Shown piece by piece: positions 10,393 to 19,459 of a DNA stretch of 39,354 nt. Position 1 is the stretch's first letter; the number at the start of each line of letters is the position of its first letter. Source of the stretch: Acidimicrobiia bacterium (GTDB lineage Bacteria > Actinomycetota > Acidimicrobiia > Acidimicrobiales > SHLQ01); the NCBI GenBank assembly GCA_029858875.1, contig JAOUEE010000003.1, forward strand, positions 1-39,354. Direction: 5' to 3'. The notes under the pieces were generated by a model. The model was not told the DNA's origin. It did not search any database and saw only the letters and a list, made by a program, of their open reading frames with translations. Position numbers and translations under genes: made by a program.

Positions 10393-10680
10393 GCACGGTA
10401 GTAAAGGCCACCGGCAAGACCTTCCGCAAACCCACGCTCGAACCTGTTGGCGGTGTCATATGTCCTTGCCGGTCGGTTGGCATCCCTTTGCCGGAAAGCC
10501 GAGGTCTGGCGCGCTCACCATTGATCACTGGATCTCCGGGCCTGGCCCGTCCTGTCGTTGGTGACATGCCATTCTCGAACGCGGTGCGTTGATCGCCCGT
10601 GGTCGACGGGTGCACATCGAAAATCGGCGAATCTCGGTCCCGATCCATTGTTGTCCTGGCCGTGGGATCATTGGTGAGGG

Positions 10681-10697
10681 CACGGTGAGACACCGTG
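10681..10697. promoter_or_regulatory. Perfect inverted repeat CACGGTG-AGA-CACCGTG upstream of purL
   Basis: Two 7-bp arms are separated by three bases and end 12 bases before the purL -10 box, so a bound protein would cover the -35 region. An operator is more plausible than a terminator because the hairpin loop is tight and no T-tract follows. The binding protein is unknown. Confidence 0.4.
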
Positions 10698-10709
10698 TCG
10701 CGGCCGGAC

Positions 10710-10715
10710 TACCGT
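10710..10715 (+). promoter_or_regulatory. -10 box of leaderless purL
   Basis: TACCGT is followed by seven bases and the ATG of purL, the same hexamer and spacing as before the Asp-box gene. No ribosome binding site is present. The alternative GTG at 10714 lies inside this hexamer, which argues for ATG 10723. Confidence 0.5.
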
Positions 10716-10722
10716 GCCGACC

Positions 10723-12939
10723 ATGTCGGAACCGCTCTATCGCGCCCTCGGGTTGACCGACGACGAGGCCGAGGCCATCGAGAAGCTCCTGGGCCGCCAG
10801 CCCAACAACCTCGAGCTGTCGATGTACTCGGTGATGTGGAGCGAGCACTGCTCGTACAAGTCGTCGCGCCTGCATCTGCGCCGCCTGCCCACCGAGGCAC
10901 CCTGGGTGCTCGTCGGACCAGGCGAGAACGCCGGTGTGGTGGATGTCGGTGACGGCATCGCCGCCGCCATCCGGATCGAGTCCCACAACCACCCGTCGGC
11001 CATCGAGCCGTATCAGGGTGCGGCCACCGGTGTCGGCGGCATCCTCCGCGACATCTTCACCATGGGCGCCCGGCCCATCGCCTTGATGGACCCGCTCCGA
11101 TTCGGTCCCCTCGAGGATGCCCGCAGCCGGTGGATCGCCGAAGGTGTGGTCAGCGGCGTGAGCGGCTACGGCAACTCCGTCGGCGTTCCGACGGTTGGTG
11201 GCGAGACGGTGTTCGATGCCACGTATCAGGGCAATCCGCTGGTCAACGTGCTGTGTCTGGGGACCCTGCCGGTCGACCGGTTGGTGCTGGGAGTGGCCAC
11301 CGGGGTGGGAAACCTCGCCGTGCTGCTCGGCAATCGAACCGGTCGCGACGGCATCGGTGGCGTCAGCGTGTTGGCCTCGGTCGGGTTCTCCGACGACGAG
11401 GATGACGCGGCCAAGAGACCGTCGGTCCAGGTGGGTGACCCCTTCGAGGAGAAGCGTCTCATCGAGGCCTGCCTCACCCTGCTCGACGAAGGCCTCGTGG
11501 TCGGTATCCAGGATCTGGGCGGTGCCGGACTGACCTGCGCAGCCAGTGAGACCGCTTCTCGTGGCGGCACGGGGATGGACTTCGATGTGTCGGCCGTTCC
11601 CCGTCGCGAAGCGGGCATGGAGCCCTTCGAGGTCATGACCAGCGAGAGCCAGGAACGCATGCTGGCCATCGTCGAGCCGGCCGGGATCGATCGGGTCATG
11701 GAGTTGTGCGCCCGCTGGGAGGTGGAAGCCACCGTGGTCGGGCGGGTCACCGCCGGAGGCCAGCTCCGGATCCTGCAGGGCTTCGATGGTGAGGTGCTGG
11801 CCGACGTGCCGGCCTCCACGCTGCACGACGACGCGCCGCTGTACGACCGGCCGATGGCCCCGCCGGCCGGCATCGACGACTTCCGGGCCGACCTGGCCTC
11901 GGTCGCCCTGCCCGCACCCGACGATGTCGGCCTCGACCTGCTGGAGATGGTCACCGACACCAGCTGGGTGTGGTCGCAGTACGACCACCAGCTGTTCCTC
12001 AACACCGTGGTCGGGCCCGGCGGTGACGCCAGCGTGCTGCGACTGAAGCATCCCATCAGCGGGATCGACACCGGGCGAGGTCTGGCCCTCACGACCGACG
12101 GCAATCATCGCTGGTGCGCACTCGATCCCCGTGAGGGCACCGCGGCGGTCGTGGCCGAGGCGATGCTCAACCTGGCCTGTGTCGGTGCCCGTCCGCTGGC
12201 CCTCGTCAACTGTCTCAACTTCGGCAATCCCGAGCACCCCGAGGTCATGTGGCAGCTCAGTGAGGCCATCGACGGCATGACCGAGGCCTGCCGCGTGTTC
12301 GACGTGCCGGTGGTCGGGGGCAACGTCAGCCTCTACAACGAGTCACAGGGAGCCGACATCGACCCCAGCCCCGTGGTCGGGCTGCTGGGCATGGTGGACG
12401 ACCTCGCGGCGGTGCCGCCCGGGCTGACCTGGGCCGATGGCGACCGGCTGCTGCTTGTGGGTTCGGCCTCGTCACACGAGCTCAGCGGCTCGGCGTGGGC
12501 GTTCGGTCGGGGCCATCGACGGGGCACCCTGCCGCCGCTCGACCTGGTCTCGGTCACTGCGGTCGCCTCCGTCGTGCGGGATCTCGTGGCCGCCGGGCTG
12601 GTCTCGGCGGCCCACGATGTCTCCTCGGGCGGTCTGGGTGGCTGTGTGGCCGAGATGGCGGTGGCCTCGGGCATCGGCGCCCGCCTGGCCCGGGTGGCCG
12701 ATCACGCCGACCTCTTCCACGAGTCCATGGGGCGGGTGGTGCTGGCCGTGCACCCCGATCGGCTGGCGACCGTGGAAGACCGGCTGGGCGACGCGGCCGT
12801 CGAGGTGGCCCGCATCGGTCTGGCCAGCGGCGACCGTCTGAGCGTGAAGGGCCTGTTCGACCTGTCGGTCGGCCAGCTCACCGAGCGCAGCCGCGGCCGA
12901 CTTCCCGACGCCCTGGGACACGGGAACACCCAGGCCTGA
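10723..12939 (+). CDS. purL: FGAM synthase large subunit PurL (small-type)
   Basis: PurL uses ATP and ammonia from PurQ to turn FGAR into FGAM. At 738 residues it is the shorter form that requires PurS and PurQ, both encoded just upstream. Motifs include [22 protein letters not shown] near the N-terminus, the nucleotide/metal segment [59 protein letters not shown], and in the second half [31 protein letters not shown] and [11 protein letters not shown]. The ATG is chosen over GTG 10714 because it fits the leaderless promoter spacing. A 79-bp gap separates it from purF. Confidence 0.97.
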   Translation: MSEPLYRALGLTDDEAEAIEKLLGRQPNNLELSMYSVMWSEHCSYKSSRLHLRRLPTEAPWVLVGPGENAGVVDVGDGIAAAIRIESHNHPSAIEPYQGAATGVGGILRDIFTMGARPIALMDPLRFGPLEDARSRWIAEGVVSGVSGYGNSVGVPTVGGETVFDATYQGNPLVNVLCLGTLPVDRLVLGVATGVGNLAVLLGNRTGRDGIGGVSVLASVGFSDDEDDAAKRPSVQVGDPFEEKRLIEACLTLLDEGLVVGIQDLGGAGLTCAASETASRGGTGMDFDVSAVPRREAGMEPFEVMTSESQERMLAIVEPAGIDRVMELCARWEVEATVVGRVTAGGQLRILQGFDGEVLADVPASTLHDDAPLYDRPMAPPAGIDDFRADLASVALPAPDDVGLDLLEMVTDTSWVWSQYDHQLFLNTVVGPGGDASVLRLKHPISGIDTGRGLALTTDGNHRWCALDPREGTAAVVAEAMLNLACVGARPLALVNCLNFGNPEHPEVMWQLSEAIDGMTEACRVFDVPVVGGNVSLYNESQGADIDPSPVVGLLGMVDDLAAVPPGLTWADGDRLLLVGSASSHELSGSAWAFGRGHRRGTLPPLDLVSVTAVASVVRDLVAAGLVSAAHDVSSGGLGGCVAEMAVASGIGARLARVADHADLFHESMGRVVLAVHPDRLATVEDRLGDAAVEVARIGLASGDRLSVKGLFDLSVGQLTERSRGRLPDALGHGNTQA

Positions 12940-13004
12940 GTGGCCCGGCCCGGTGAGGGGTCGAGGATGGGCCCCGGGTTTCCCACCGAGGCGGCCCACT
13001 GTGT

Positions 13005-13010
13005 CAGGAT
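13005..13010 (+). promoter_or_regulatory. Possible -10 box of purF
   Basis: CAGGAT lies eight bases before GTG 13019. The A and final T of the -10 consensus are kept but the first base is C. It is consistent with a leaderless purF message; a downstream ATG at 13058 is an alternative start. Confidence 0.3.
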
Positions 13011-13018
13011 GGCGCTCC

Positions 13019-14581
13019 GTGAGTACTCAGGCGTCCGGGTTCGAAGACCCGACTGCGATGGCCGACCCCGACGCTGACTCCCCCAAGGAGGCGTGCGGCG
13101 TCTTCGGTGTCCATGCCCCGGGCCAGCCGGTCGCCCATCTGACCTATCTCGGCCTCTACGCCCTGCAGCATCGGGGCCAGGAGAGCGCGGGGATCGGTGT
13201 CAGCGACGGTGAGACGGTCACCGTCGTGAAGGACATGGGCCTGGTGTCGAACGCCTTCGACGACCGCACGTTGGCGTCGTTGCCCGGTGACTCGGCCATC
13301 GGCCAGACCCGGTACAGCACCACGGGATCGAGCACGTGGCGCAACGCCCAGCCGGTGTACCGGGGTGTGGGCGAGGCCGAGTTCGCCCTGGGCCACAACG
13401 GAAATCTGGTCAACACCGAAGAGTTGGCGGCCGAAGCGGGCATGCTCCCGGGCACCGTGGCCAGTGACAGCGATCTGGTGGCCGAGCTCGTTGCCGCCGA
13501 GATGATGCGACTGGGCGAGGACGGCGAGCATCGCCACGGCGTGCTCAGCACCGCCCTCCAGTCGGTGCTCCCCCGCCTGCACGGTGCGTTCTCGTTCGTG
13601 CTCCTCGATCAGCATCGGGTGATCGGTGTCCGGGACCCCAACGGCTTCCGTCCGCTGTGCCTGGGGCGGCTCGATGCCGGGTGGGTGCTGGCCTCGGAGA
13701 CCCCGGCTCTCGATGTGGTCGGCGCCCACTTCGTGCGCGAGCTCGAGCCGGGCGAGATGGTGGTCATCGACGAGGAGGGTGCGCACAGCGTCCGCCCGTT
13801 CCCCTCCGAGGCGGTCGACCCCAAGCTCTGCCTCTTCGAGTTCGTGTACTTCGCTCGCCCCGACAGCCAGCTCTACGGTCAGTCCGTCCATCAGGCCCGG
13901 GTGCGGATGGGAGAAGAGCTGGCCCAACAGGCGCCCGTGGACGCCGATCTGGTCATGGGGGTACCCGAATCCGGGTTGCCCGCGGCCGAAGGATTCGCCC
14001 GCCAGTCCGGCGTGCCCTATGGGCAGGGGCTGGTCAAGAACCGCTACATCGGCCGCACGTTCATCGCTCCCACCCAGGAACTGCGGGCGCTGGGTGTGCG
14101 CATGAAGCTCAATCCCGTGCGCGACAACATCGCCGGTAAGCGGTTGGTGGTGGTGGATGATTCCATCGTCCGAGGTACCACCACCCGGGCCATGGTGCAG
14201 ATGCTGCGCCAGGCCGGTGCGGCGGAGGTGCACATGCGGATCTCGTCGCCGCCCTACCGCTGGCCCTGCTTCTACGGGATGGACACCGGGACCCGCGGTG
14301 AGCTGTTGGCAGCCAACCTGACGGTTGACGAGATCCGGCAGTACCTCGATGTCGACAGCCTGGCCTACCTCACCCTCGACCGTTTGCAGTTGGCCACCGG
14401 TGCGGTGAACGCCGGGTTCTGCGACGCCTGTCTCACCGGCCACTACCCGGTGGAGATACCGGTGTCGTTGGGCAAGCACGTACTCGAGCTCGATGGACCC
14501 GAGGGCGCGCCGCGCGCGTCCAGGCAGTTGATGCTGGGGACCGAAGCCGAGTTGCCGGCCGATCAGGCTCGCCGGGCCTAG
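13019..14581 (+). CDS. purF: Amidophosphoribosyltransferase
   Basis: PurF makes phosphoribosylamine from PRPP and glutamine, the first committed purine step. From GTG 13019 it has 520 residues; the catalytic cysteine of the glutaminase domain is in EACGVFGVHAPG, so a propeptide of 25 residues (12 if ATG 13058 is used) must be removed. The glutaminase domain shows LGLYALQHRGQESAGI, TRYSTTG and GHNGNLVN; the PRPP loop is RLVVVDDSIVRGTTTR. Cysteines in KLCLFEFVYFARPDS and the C-terminal GFCDACLTGHYP match the iron-sulfur-containing Bacillus-type enzyme, which is oxygen-sensitive and nucleotide-inhibited. purM follows four bases downstream. Confidence 0.96.
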   Translation: MSTQASGFEDPTAMADPDADSPKEACGVFGVHAPGQPVAHLTYLGLYALQHRGQESAGIGVSDGETVTVVKDMGLVSNAFDDRTLASLPGDSAIGQTRYSTTGSSTWRNAQPVYRGVGEAEFALGHNGNLVNTEELAAEAGMLPGTVASDSDLVAELVAAEMMRLGEDGEHRHGVLSTALQSVLPRLHGAFSFVLLDQHRVIGVRDPNGFRPLCLGRLDAGWVLASETPALDVVGAHFVRELEPGEMVVIDEEGAHSVRPFPSEAVDPKLCLFEFVYFARPDSQLYGQSVHQARVRMGEELAQQAPVDADLVMGVPESGLPAAEGFARQSGVPYGQGLVKNRYIGRTFIAPTQELRALGVRMKLNPVRDNIAGKRLVVVDDSIVRGTTTRAMVQMLRQAGAAEVHMRISSPPYRWPCFYGMDTGTRGELLAANLTVDEIRQYLDVDSLAYLTLDRLQLATGAVNAGFCDACLTGHYPVEIPVSLGKHVLELDGPEGAPRASRQLMLGTEAELPADQARRA

Positions 14582-14585
14582 TCCG

Positions 14586-15623
14586 ATGGGCGAGACCTAT
14601 GCGGCCGCCGGGGTCAGTATCGAGGCCGGTGAGCAGGCCGTCGAACGCATCGGCGCGGCGGTGCGATCGACGAACCGGCCGGGAGTGGTGGGTGGCATCG
14701 GGGGCTTCGGCGGCCTGTTCGATCTGGCCGCCGCCGGGCATGGCGACTCGATGTTGGTGTCGTCCACCGATGGCGTGGGCACGAAGGCCATGGTGGCCTC
14801 GGCGGCCGGGCGCTTCGACACCATCGGCATCGACCTGGTGGCCATGTGCGTCGACGATCTGGTCTGCCAGGGCGCCGAGCCGTTGTTCTTCCTTGACTAC
14901 GTGTCGGTCGGCACCCTGGATCCCGACATGGTGCAGGCGTTGGTCGGTGGCGTGGCCGAGGGCTGCCGCCGAGCCGGCTGCGCACTCGTCGGCGGTGAGA
15001 TGGCCGAGCACCCCGGCGCCATGGTTCCCGGGGAGTTCGACCTGGTGGGGTTCGCCGTGGGCGCCGTCGACCGGTCGGCCGTGATCACCGGCGAGGCCGT
15101 CACCGAGGGTGATGTGCTGGTGGCGCTGCCATCGCCCAACCTCCGCAGCAACGGCTATTCGCTGGCCCGCCGGCTCTACTTCGACGTGGCCGCCCGCAGC
15201 CTCGACGACCCCGCCTGGGACGGTGCCGAACAGACGGTTGGCGAGACCCTGCTCGATCCCTCGGTCATCTACGCCCCGGCGGTACTGGCGGTGTGCCGAG
15301 AGGTCGACGTGCACGGTGTGGCCCACATCACCGGCGGCGGACTACCGGGGAACGTGGTCCGGATGCTCGGCCCGCAGGTCGATGCCGTCATCGATCCCAC
15401 CAGCTGGGAACCGCCCCGGGTGTTCGACGAGTTGGCGCGGCTGGGCGATGTCAGCGCAACCGAGATGCGGCGGACGTTCAACTGTGGAGTGGGCATGGTC
15501 CTCGCCGTGCCGTCGACGCAGCTGACGTCGGCGGTCTCGGTGCTGGGTGACGCGGGGCACCGGGCCCACGTCATCGGCGAGGTCACCGCGGGCCACGGCG
15601 CGGTCCGCTTCACGGGTGAGTGA
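14586..15623 (+). CDS. purM: AIR synthetase (phosphoribosylformylglycinamidine cyclo-ligase)
   Basis: PurM closes FGAM to AIR with ATP. The 345-residue protein shows TYAAAGVSIEAGEQAVERI, the GGFGGLFDLAA loop, LVSSTDGVGTKAMVA, GIDLVAMCVDDLVCQGAEPLFFLDY, LVGGEMAEHPG, LPSPNLRSNGYSLAR, HITGGGLPGNVVRM and the C-terminal FNCGVGMVLAV, all in family order. It starts four bases after the purF stop and ends seven bases before the pyrE start, so purF-purM-pyrE look like one transcription unit. Confidence 0.97.
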   Translation: MGETYAAAGVSIEAGEQAVERIGAAVRSTNRPGVVGGIGGFGGLFDLAAAGHGDSMLVSSTDGVGTKAMVASAAGRFDTIGIDLVAMCVDDLVCQGAEPLFFLDYVSVGTLDPDMVQALVGGVAEGCRRAGCALVGGEMAEHPGAMVPGEFDLVGFAVGAVDRSAVITGEAVTEGDVLVALPSPNLRSNGYSLARRLYFDVAARSLDDPAWDGAEQTVGETLLDPSVIYAPAVLAVCREVDVHGVAHITGGGLPGNVVRMLGPQVDAVIDPTSWEPPRVFDELARLGDVSATEMRRTFNCGVGMVLAVPSTQLTSAVSVLGDAGHRAHVIGEVTAGHGAVRFTGE

Positions 15624-15629
15624 TCGACG

Positions 15630-16190
15630 ATGTCGGGACACGCCGTGACGCACGACGCACTGGTCGCCCATCTGCTCGAGCACTCGGTGCGCACGGGGGA
15701 CTTCACCCTGAAGTCGGGCAGGAAGAGCAACTGGTTCATCGACGCCAAGCAGACGGTGTGTCGGGCCGAAGGGATCCTGCTGGTGGCCGACGCGGCGCTG
15801 GCCGTGATCCCCGACGACGTCGACGCCATCGGGGGCCTCACCGCCGGCGCCGACCCGGTGGCCTTCGGCGTGGCCGCCATCGCCGCCACCCGGGGTCGAT
15901 TCCTGCGGTCCTTCAGCATTCGCAAGGAAGCCAAGGACCACGGCGTGGCCGGTCGCCTGGCCGGAGCGCTCGAGCCCGGTGATCGGGTCGTCATCACCGA
16001 GGACGCCGTCACCCGTGGGACCTCGCCCATGGAGGCCGTGTCCGTGGTGCGGGCGCTGGGTGCCGAGCCGGTGATGATCATGCCCGTCGTCGACCGGGGC
16101 GGCACGTGCGAGGAGCTGGCCCGGGCCGACGGGTTGGCTTTCGCGCCGCTCGTCACCGCCCCCGACCTGGGCTTCCCCTACGAGGGATGA
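15630..16190 (+). CDS. pyrE: Orotate phosphoribosyltransferase-like protein
   Basis: PyrE joins orotate and PRPP to give OMP, the fifth step of UMP synthesis. The 186-residue length fits. Seen are FTLKSGRKSNWFIDAKQ (orotate-binding), IGGLTAGADPVAFGVAA, RKEAKDHGVAGRLAG (catalytic loop Lys/Asp/His) and the PRPP loop region RVVITEDAVTRGTSPMEAV, where the usual VEDVxTTGGS pattern is slightly altered. PurF, PurM and PyrE share PRPP-linked metabolism, which makes joint transcription sensible. A different type I phosphoribosyltransferase specificity cannot be fully excluded, but the KSGRKSNWFID motif strongly favours PyrE. Confidence 0.9.
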   Translation: MSGHAVTHDALVAHLLEHSVRTGDFTLKSGRKSNWFIDAKQTVCRAEGILLVADAALAVIPDDVDAIGGLTAGADPVAFGVAAIAATRGRFLRSFSIRKEAKDHGVAGRLAGALEPGDRVVITEDAVTRGTSPMEAVSVVRALGAEPVMIMPVVDRGGTCEELARADGLAFAPLVTAPDLGFPYEG

Positions 16191-16195
16191 CGGCC

Positions 16196-16211
16196 GCCGG
16201 TCATCGCCGGC
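16196..16211 (+). terminator. Weak hairpin after pyrE
   Basis: GCCGG-TCATCG-CCGGC forms a 5-bp GC stem six bases after the pyrE stop, with neighbouring CCGGC repeats allowing other pairings. There is no T-tract. It could mark the end of the purF-purM-pyrE message before the malic enzyme promoter. Confidence 0.25.
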
Positions 16212-16264
16212 CGGCTCAGACGATACGAGAAGGCCCTGATTGGGTCGAAGCGCGTCCGGGACCG

Positions 16265-16270
16265 TAGCGT
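16265..16270 (+). promoter_or_regulatory. -10 box of the leaderless malic enzyme gene
   Basis: TAGCGT (TANNNT) lies eight bases before ATG 16279, with no ribosome binding site. This fits the recurring leaderless layout and separates the malic enzyme transcript from the purine cluster. Confidence 0.45.
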
Positions 16271-16278
16271 TCGTGCCC

Positions 16279-17685
16279 ATGACCACCACGCCCACGGCCG
16301 CCTATTCCATTGCTCTGCAGGTCGAGTTGCACAACGTACCCGGCGTCCTGGGCCGGCTGGCGTCGTCCATCGGTGAGGCCGGCGGCAACATCGCCCACAT
16401 CGGCGGGTTCGAGGCCAAGGGCCCCTCCATCGTGGAGGAGATCTACGTCAACGCCCGCGACGAGCAGCACGCGCAACGGCTGGCCAAGGTGGTGGCCGAT
16501 GTCGAGGGCGTCACCCTCCACGGCTGGTACGACCGCACCTTCGAGATGCACGAGGGTGGCAAGATCGAGGTGCTGCCGCTGTGCCCCGTGGGCGACAAGG
16601 ACGATCTGTCCATGGCCTACACACCGGGGGTCGCCCGGGTGTGCATGGCGATCCACGAAGACGCGGCGATGGCTCACACCCACACCATCAAGAAGAACAC
16701 CGTGGCCATCGTCAGCAACGGCACGGCCGTGCTGGGTCTGGGTGACATCGGTCCGGTGGCGGCGATGCCCGTCATGGAGGGCAAGGCGTTGTTGTTCAAG
16801 GAGTTCGGCGGGGTCGACGGTTTCCCGATCTGCCTCGACGTGGAGACGGCCCAGGATGTCATCGACGCGGTGGTGGCCATCGCGCCCACGTTCGGTGGCA
16901 TCAACCTCGAGGACATCGCCGCTCCCGACTGCTTCGCCATCGAGGACGCGCTCAAGGCTGCGCTCGACATCCCGGTGTTCCACGATGACCAGCACGGCAC
17001 GGCAGTGGTCACGCTGGCCGCGTTGCGCAACGCTCTGCGTCTCACCGACCGGGCGATGGGCGACCTGTCGGTGGTGATCGCCGGCATGGGCGCCGCCGGA
17101 GTGGCCATCGGCAAGATCCTGATCAACGCCGGGGTGGGTGAGATCGTGGGTGTCGACCGCGCCGGCGCGGTGCACGACGGGCGCGATGGCCTCAACTACG
17201 CCAAGCAATGGTTCGCCGAGAACACCAACCCCGACCGCAAGGCCGGCACGCTGGCCGAGGTAGTGGTCGGCGCCGACGTGTTCATCGGGGTGAGTGGACC
17301 GGGTCTGCTCACCTCGGCCGATCTGCGCACCATGTCCTCCGATCCGGTGGTCTTCGCCATGGCCAACCCCGATCCCGAGATCCGCCCGGAGCAGGCCGAT
17401 GGCATCGCCTCGGTGATGGCCACGGGGCGCAGTGACTATCCGAACCAGATCAACAACGTGCTGGCCTTTCCGGGGATCTTCCGGGGTGCGCTCGATGTGG
17501 GCGCCCGCGACATCACCGAGAACATGAAGCTGGCTGCCGCCGGCGCCATCGCCGACTCGGTCACCGACGATCTGCTGGCCCCGGACTTCATCGTGCCGTC
17601 GGTCTTCGACAAGTCGGTGCCCTACCGGGTGGCCGAGGCCGTGGCCGCCGCCGCGCTCGATGACGGGGTGTGCCGCGACCGCTGA
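16279..17685 (+). CDS. ACT-domain malic enzyme (oxaloacetate-decarboxylating malate dehydrogenase)
   Basis: Malic enzyme converts malate to pyruvate and CO2 with reduction of NAD(P), linking the TCA cycle and pyruvate. The 468-residue protein has an N-terminal ACT domain (residues about 9-80: YSIALQVELHNVPGVLGRLASSIGEAGGNIAHIGGFE), then the bacterial malic core: DDLSMAYTPGVARVCMAI, LGLGDIGPVAAMPVMEGKALLFKEFGGVDGFPICLD, NLEDIAAPDCFAIE, PVFHDDQHGTAVVTLAALRNAL, and the Rossmann motif VVIAGMGAAGVAIGKIL. The ACT domain suggests allosteric control by an amino acid or similar effector. ATG 16279 is chosen because the ACT strand starts there. Cofactor preference is not evident. Confidence 0.92.
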   Translation: MTTTPTAAYSIALQVELHNVPGVLGRLASSIGEAGGNIAHIGGFEAKGPSIVEEIYVNARDEQHAQRLAKVVADVEGVTLHGWYDRTFEMHEGGKIEVLPLCPVGDKDDLSMAYTPGVARVCMAIHEDAAMAHTHTIKKNTVAIVSNGTAVLGLGDIGPVAAMPVMEGKALLFKEFGGVDGFPICLDVETAQDVIDAVVAIAPTFGGINLEDIAAPDCFAIEDALKAALDIPVFHDDQHGTAVVTLAALRNALRLTDRAMGDLSVVIAGMGAAGVAIGKILINAGVGEIVGVDRAGAVHDGRDGLNYAKQWFAENTNPDRKAGTLAEVVVGADVFIGVSGPGLLTSADLRTMSSDPVVFAMANPDPEIRPEQADGIASVMATGRSDYPNQINNVLAFPGIFRGALDVGARDITENMKLAAAGAIADSVTDDLLAPDFIVPSVFDKSVPYRVAEAVAAAALDDGVCRDR

Positions 17686-18403
17686 GACCGCGCCGGGCGC
17701 GCCGGAGCTGCGGGCGATCACCTTCGACTTCTGGAACACCCTGGTTCGACTGGACGAGACGGTCGGGCATCAGCGCCGCGACGGGTTGGCCGCCGTGCTT
17801 GCCGAGCACGGCCGAGACCTCGGACTCGAGGCGGTGGAGGCGGCGCTCGGCTACACGCGTGATCGCTTCGACCACCACTGGCGCCGCAATCGGCAGTACG
17901 TCCTCGACGATGCGGTCGCCGACCTGTTGGCCGTGCTGGGCGTCGAAGCCGACGATGCGCTGTCGGCCGCGCTGCGGGAGTGCTGGTTGGCCGGCGGTGC
18001 GGCCGCGTCCGTGTCGCTGACCGAGCCGGCGCTGCCGTCGGTGTTGGCCGAGCTGCGGGGGCGGGGACTGTGCCTGGGCATCGTGTGCGACACCGGGCTC
18101 ATGCCGGGAATCGTGCTTCGTGGACATCTCGACCGGCTGGGTCTGTCGCCGTTCTTCACTCACCTCTCGTTCAGCGATGAGGTCGGCGTGTACAAGCCGG
18201 CGGCCGGTATCTTCGAAGATGCCTTCGTCGGCCTGGGCGTGACCGGAGCCGAGGCTCTCCATGTCGGTGATCTGCACCGCACCGATGTCCTCGGCGGCCG
18301 AACGGTCGGTGCCCGCGTGGTGCGCTACCGCGGCGCGGTCGACGACCCCGACGCCCCAGCCGCGGACCCGGCCCCCGTCATCGATTCCCTCACCGACCTG
18401 TAG
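17660..18403 (+). CDS. HAD-family hydrolase
   Basis: This 247-residue cytoplasmic protein carries the four haloacid dehalogenase motifs: nucleophile Asp in ITFDFWNTLVRLDE (about residue 23), motif II threonine in GIVCDTGLMPG, motif III lysine in GVYKPAAGIFEDAF and motif IV aspartate in ALHVGDLHRTDVLGG. The DFWNT form with Asn at the general-acid position instead of Asp is common in a subset of HAD enzymes and may mean phosphatase activity is altered. An alpha-helical cap lies between motifs I and II. It overlaps the end of the malic enzyme gene by 26 bases, so the two are co-transcribed. Substrate unknown. Confidence 0.85.
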   Translation: MTGCAATAETAPGAPELRAITFDFWNTLVRLDETVGHQRRDGLAAVLAEHGRDLGLEAVEAALGYTRDRFDHHWRRNRQYVLDDAVADLLAVLGVEADDALSAALRECWLAGGAAASVSLTEPALPSVLAELRGRGLCLGIVCDTGLMPGIVLRGHLDRLGLSPFFTHLSFSDEVGVYKPAAGIFEDAFVGLGVTGAEALHVGDLHRTDVLGGRTVGARVVRYRGAVDDPDAPAADPAPVIDSLTDL

Positions 18404-18469
18404 CGGGGTCCGGAACCCGATACGGGTGGGAACCCTCAGAGAGGGGGGTGATCGGCCGACGAAGGATTG

Positions 18470-19447
18470 GTGCGTGTACCGGCCTTTCGCTGGGCGCTCT
18501 GCTGGCTGGGAGTGTGCGGGGCGATCCTTACTTCTCTGGTGTTGACGAGACCGCCCGCGGCGCAACCGCGGGCGGTGCCGGAGGTGGTGGCATCGGGACC
18601 CGCCGTCGACCGTGCCGTACCGGAGGTCCAGTCGGTGACCAGCACCGTGGTCCCGGGCGTCGAGGTGGCACCGGGCACCTGCGCCGTCGTGACGTACACC
18701 CCGCCGACAGCCACGTCGCCCCAGGTGGGCGAGCTGTGCGCGCCCGAGGACCCGATCGGGATCGGCATGATCCTGGTGCACGGCGGTGGGGGCACCAGCG
18801 GCGAGTACGCCGACGCCGATCAGTGGGCGGCGGTCTACCGGGCGGCCGGCATCCACACGCTGGCCATCGACTACGAACTGGTGGAGCGTGACGTGGACGC
18901 GGGCGTCTGGCCCATGCCCGAACGCCACACCAAGGCGGCGGTGCAGTATCTCCGTCGCCGGGGCGCCGACCTGGGCATCGAGTCGGTCCAGCTGCACGGC
19001 TGGTCGGCCGGCGCTCGCCTGGCGGGCATCGCCCTCACCACCCCTGACCATCCCGACTTCTTCGGCCCCGACCGCTGGGACGATGTGTCCGATGCCCCCG
19101 ACGCCGTGGTCCTGTACTACGGCTACTACAGCGGGTTCGTGTACGAGCCCGACGAGTACTGGGGCGGCCAGGAGATCCCGGCCACGGCCATCCCCGAGAA
19201 CCTCGCCGCATCGGCCTCGGGACCAGCCCTGCTGGTCCACGGCGACGTCGACTTCCTGGTCCCGGCCGGCGAGTCGGTGGGCTTCGCCGCAGCCTTGCGG
19301 GTGGCCGGCCAGGAGCAGACCCTGTGGATCATCAACGGCAGGCCCGATCACGGGTTCGACGGCTACGGCACCGACTCGCTCAGCGGACCCGGTGCCGAGC
19401 TGGTGGAACCGACGCTGGACTGGGTGCGGGCCGCGGCCGCCCGGTAG
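18470..19447 (+). CDS. Exported alpha/beta hydrolase (esterase/lipase-like)
   Basis: The 325-residue protein begins with a hydrophobic segment (ALCWLGVCGAILTSLVL) that is a signal peptide or N-terminal anchor, then a Ser/Thr/Pro-rich linker. The catalytic domain has the oxyanion-hole motif HGGGGTSGEYA, the nucleophile elbow HGWSAGARLAG, an acid in LLVHGDVDFLVPAGES and the histidine in GRPDHGFDGYG, so a complete Ser-Asp-His triad is present. HGGG places it near the hormone-sensitive-lipase/carboxylesterase group. The start is uncertain: TTG 18467 and GTG 18470 both follow AAGGA closely. It is convergent with the sulfatase, 12 bases apart. Substrate unknown. Confidence 0.82.
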   Translation: MRVPAFRWALCWLGVCGAILTSLVLTRPPAAQPRAVPEVVASGPAVDRAVPEVQSVTSTVVPGVEVAPGTCAVVTYTPPTATSPQVGELCAPEDPIGIGMILVHGGGGTSGEYADADQWAAVYRAAGIHTLAIDYELVERDVDAGVWPMPERHTKAAVQYLRRRGADLGIESVQLHGWSAGARLAGIALTTPDHPDFFGPDRWDDVSDAPDAVVLYYGYYSGFVYEPDEYWGGQEIPATAIPENLAASASGPALLVHGDVDFLVPAGESVGFAAALRVAGQEQTLWIINGRPDHGFDGYGTDSLSGPGAELVEPTLDWVRAAAAR

Positions 19448-19459
19448 CGGACCGCGGGC

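Larger units (their letters stand above)
10393..10722. other. 330-bp divergent intergenic region upstream of purL
   Basis: This gap separates the 137-residue gene (reading left) from purL (reading right). By eye it is less GC-rich than the flanking genes. It holds two copies of TTGCCGG about 20 bases apart near 10466-10494, the perfect inverted repeat at 10681-10697 and the purL -10 box. Short ORFs in it have no ribosome binding site or recognisable sequence. No RNA gene or known riboswitch was recognised. Confidence 0.5.

Noticed and set aside
10525-12237. 570-aa - strand ORF across purL
   Set aside because: Antisense to purL; composition is His/Gly/Asp-rich in the manner of a reverse-frame shadow, with no motif.
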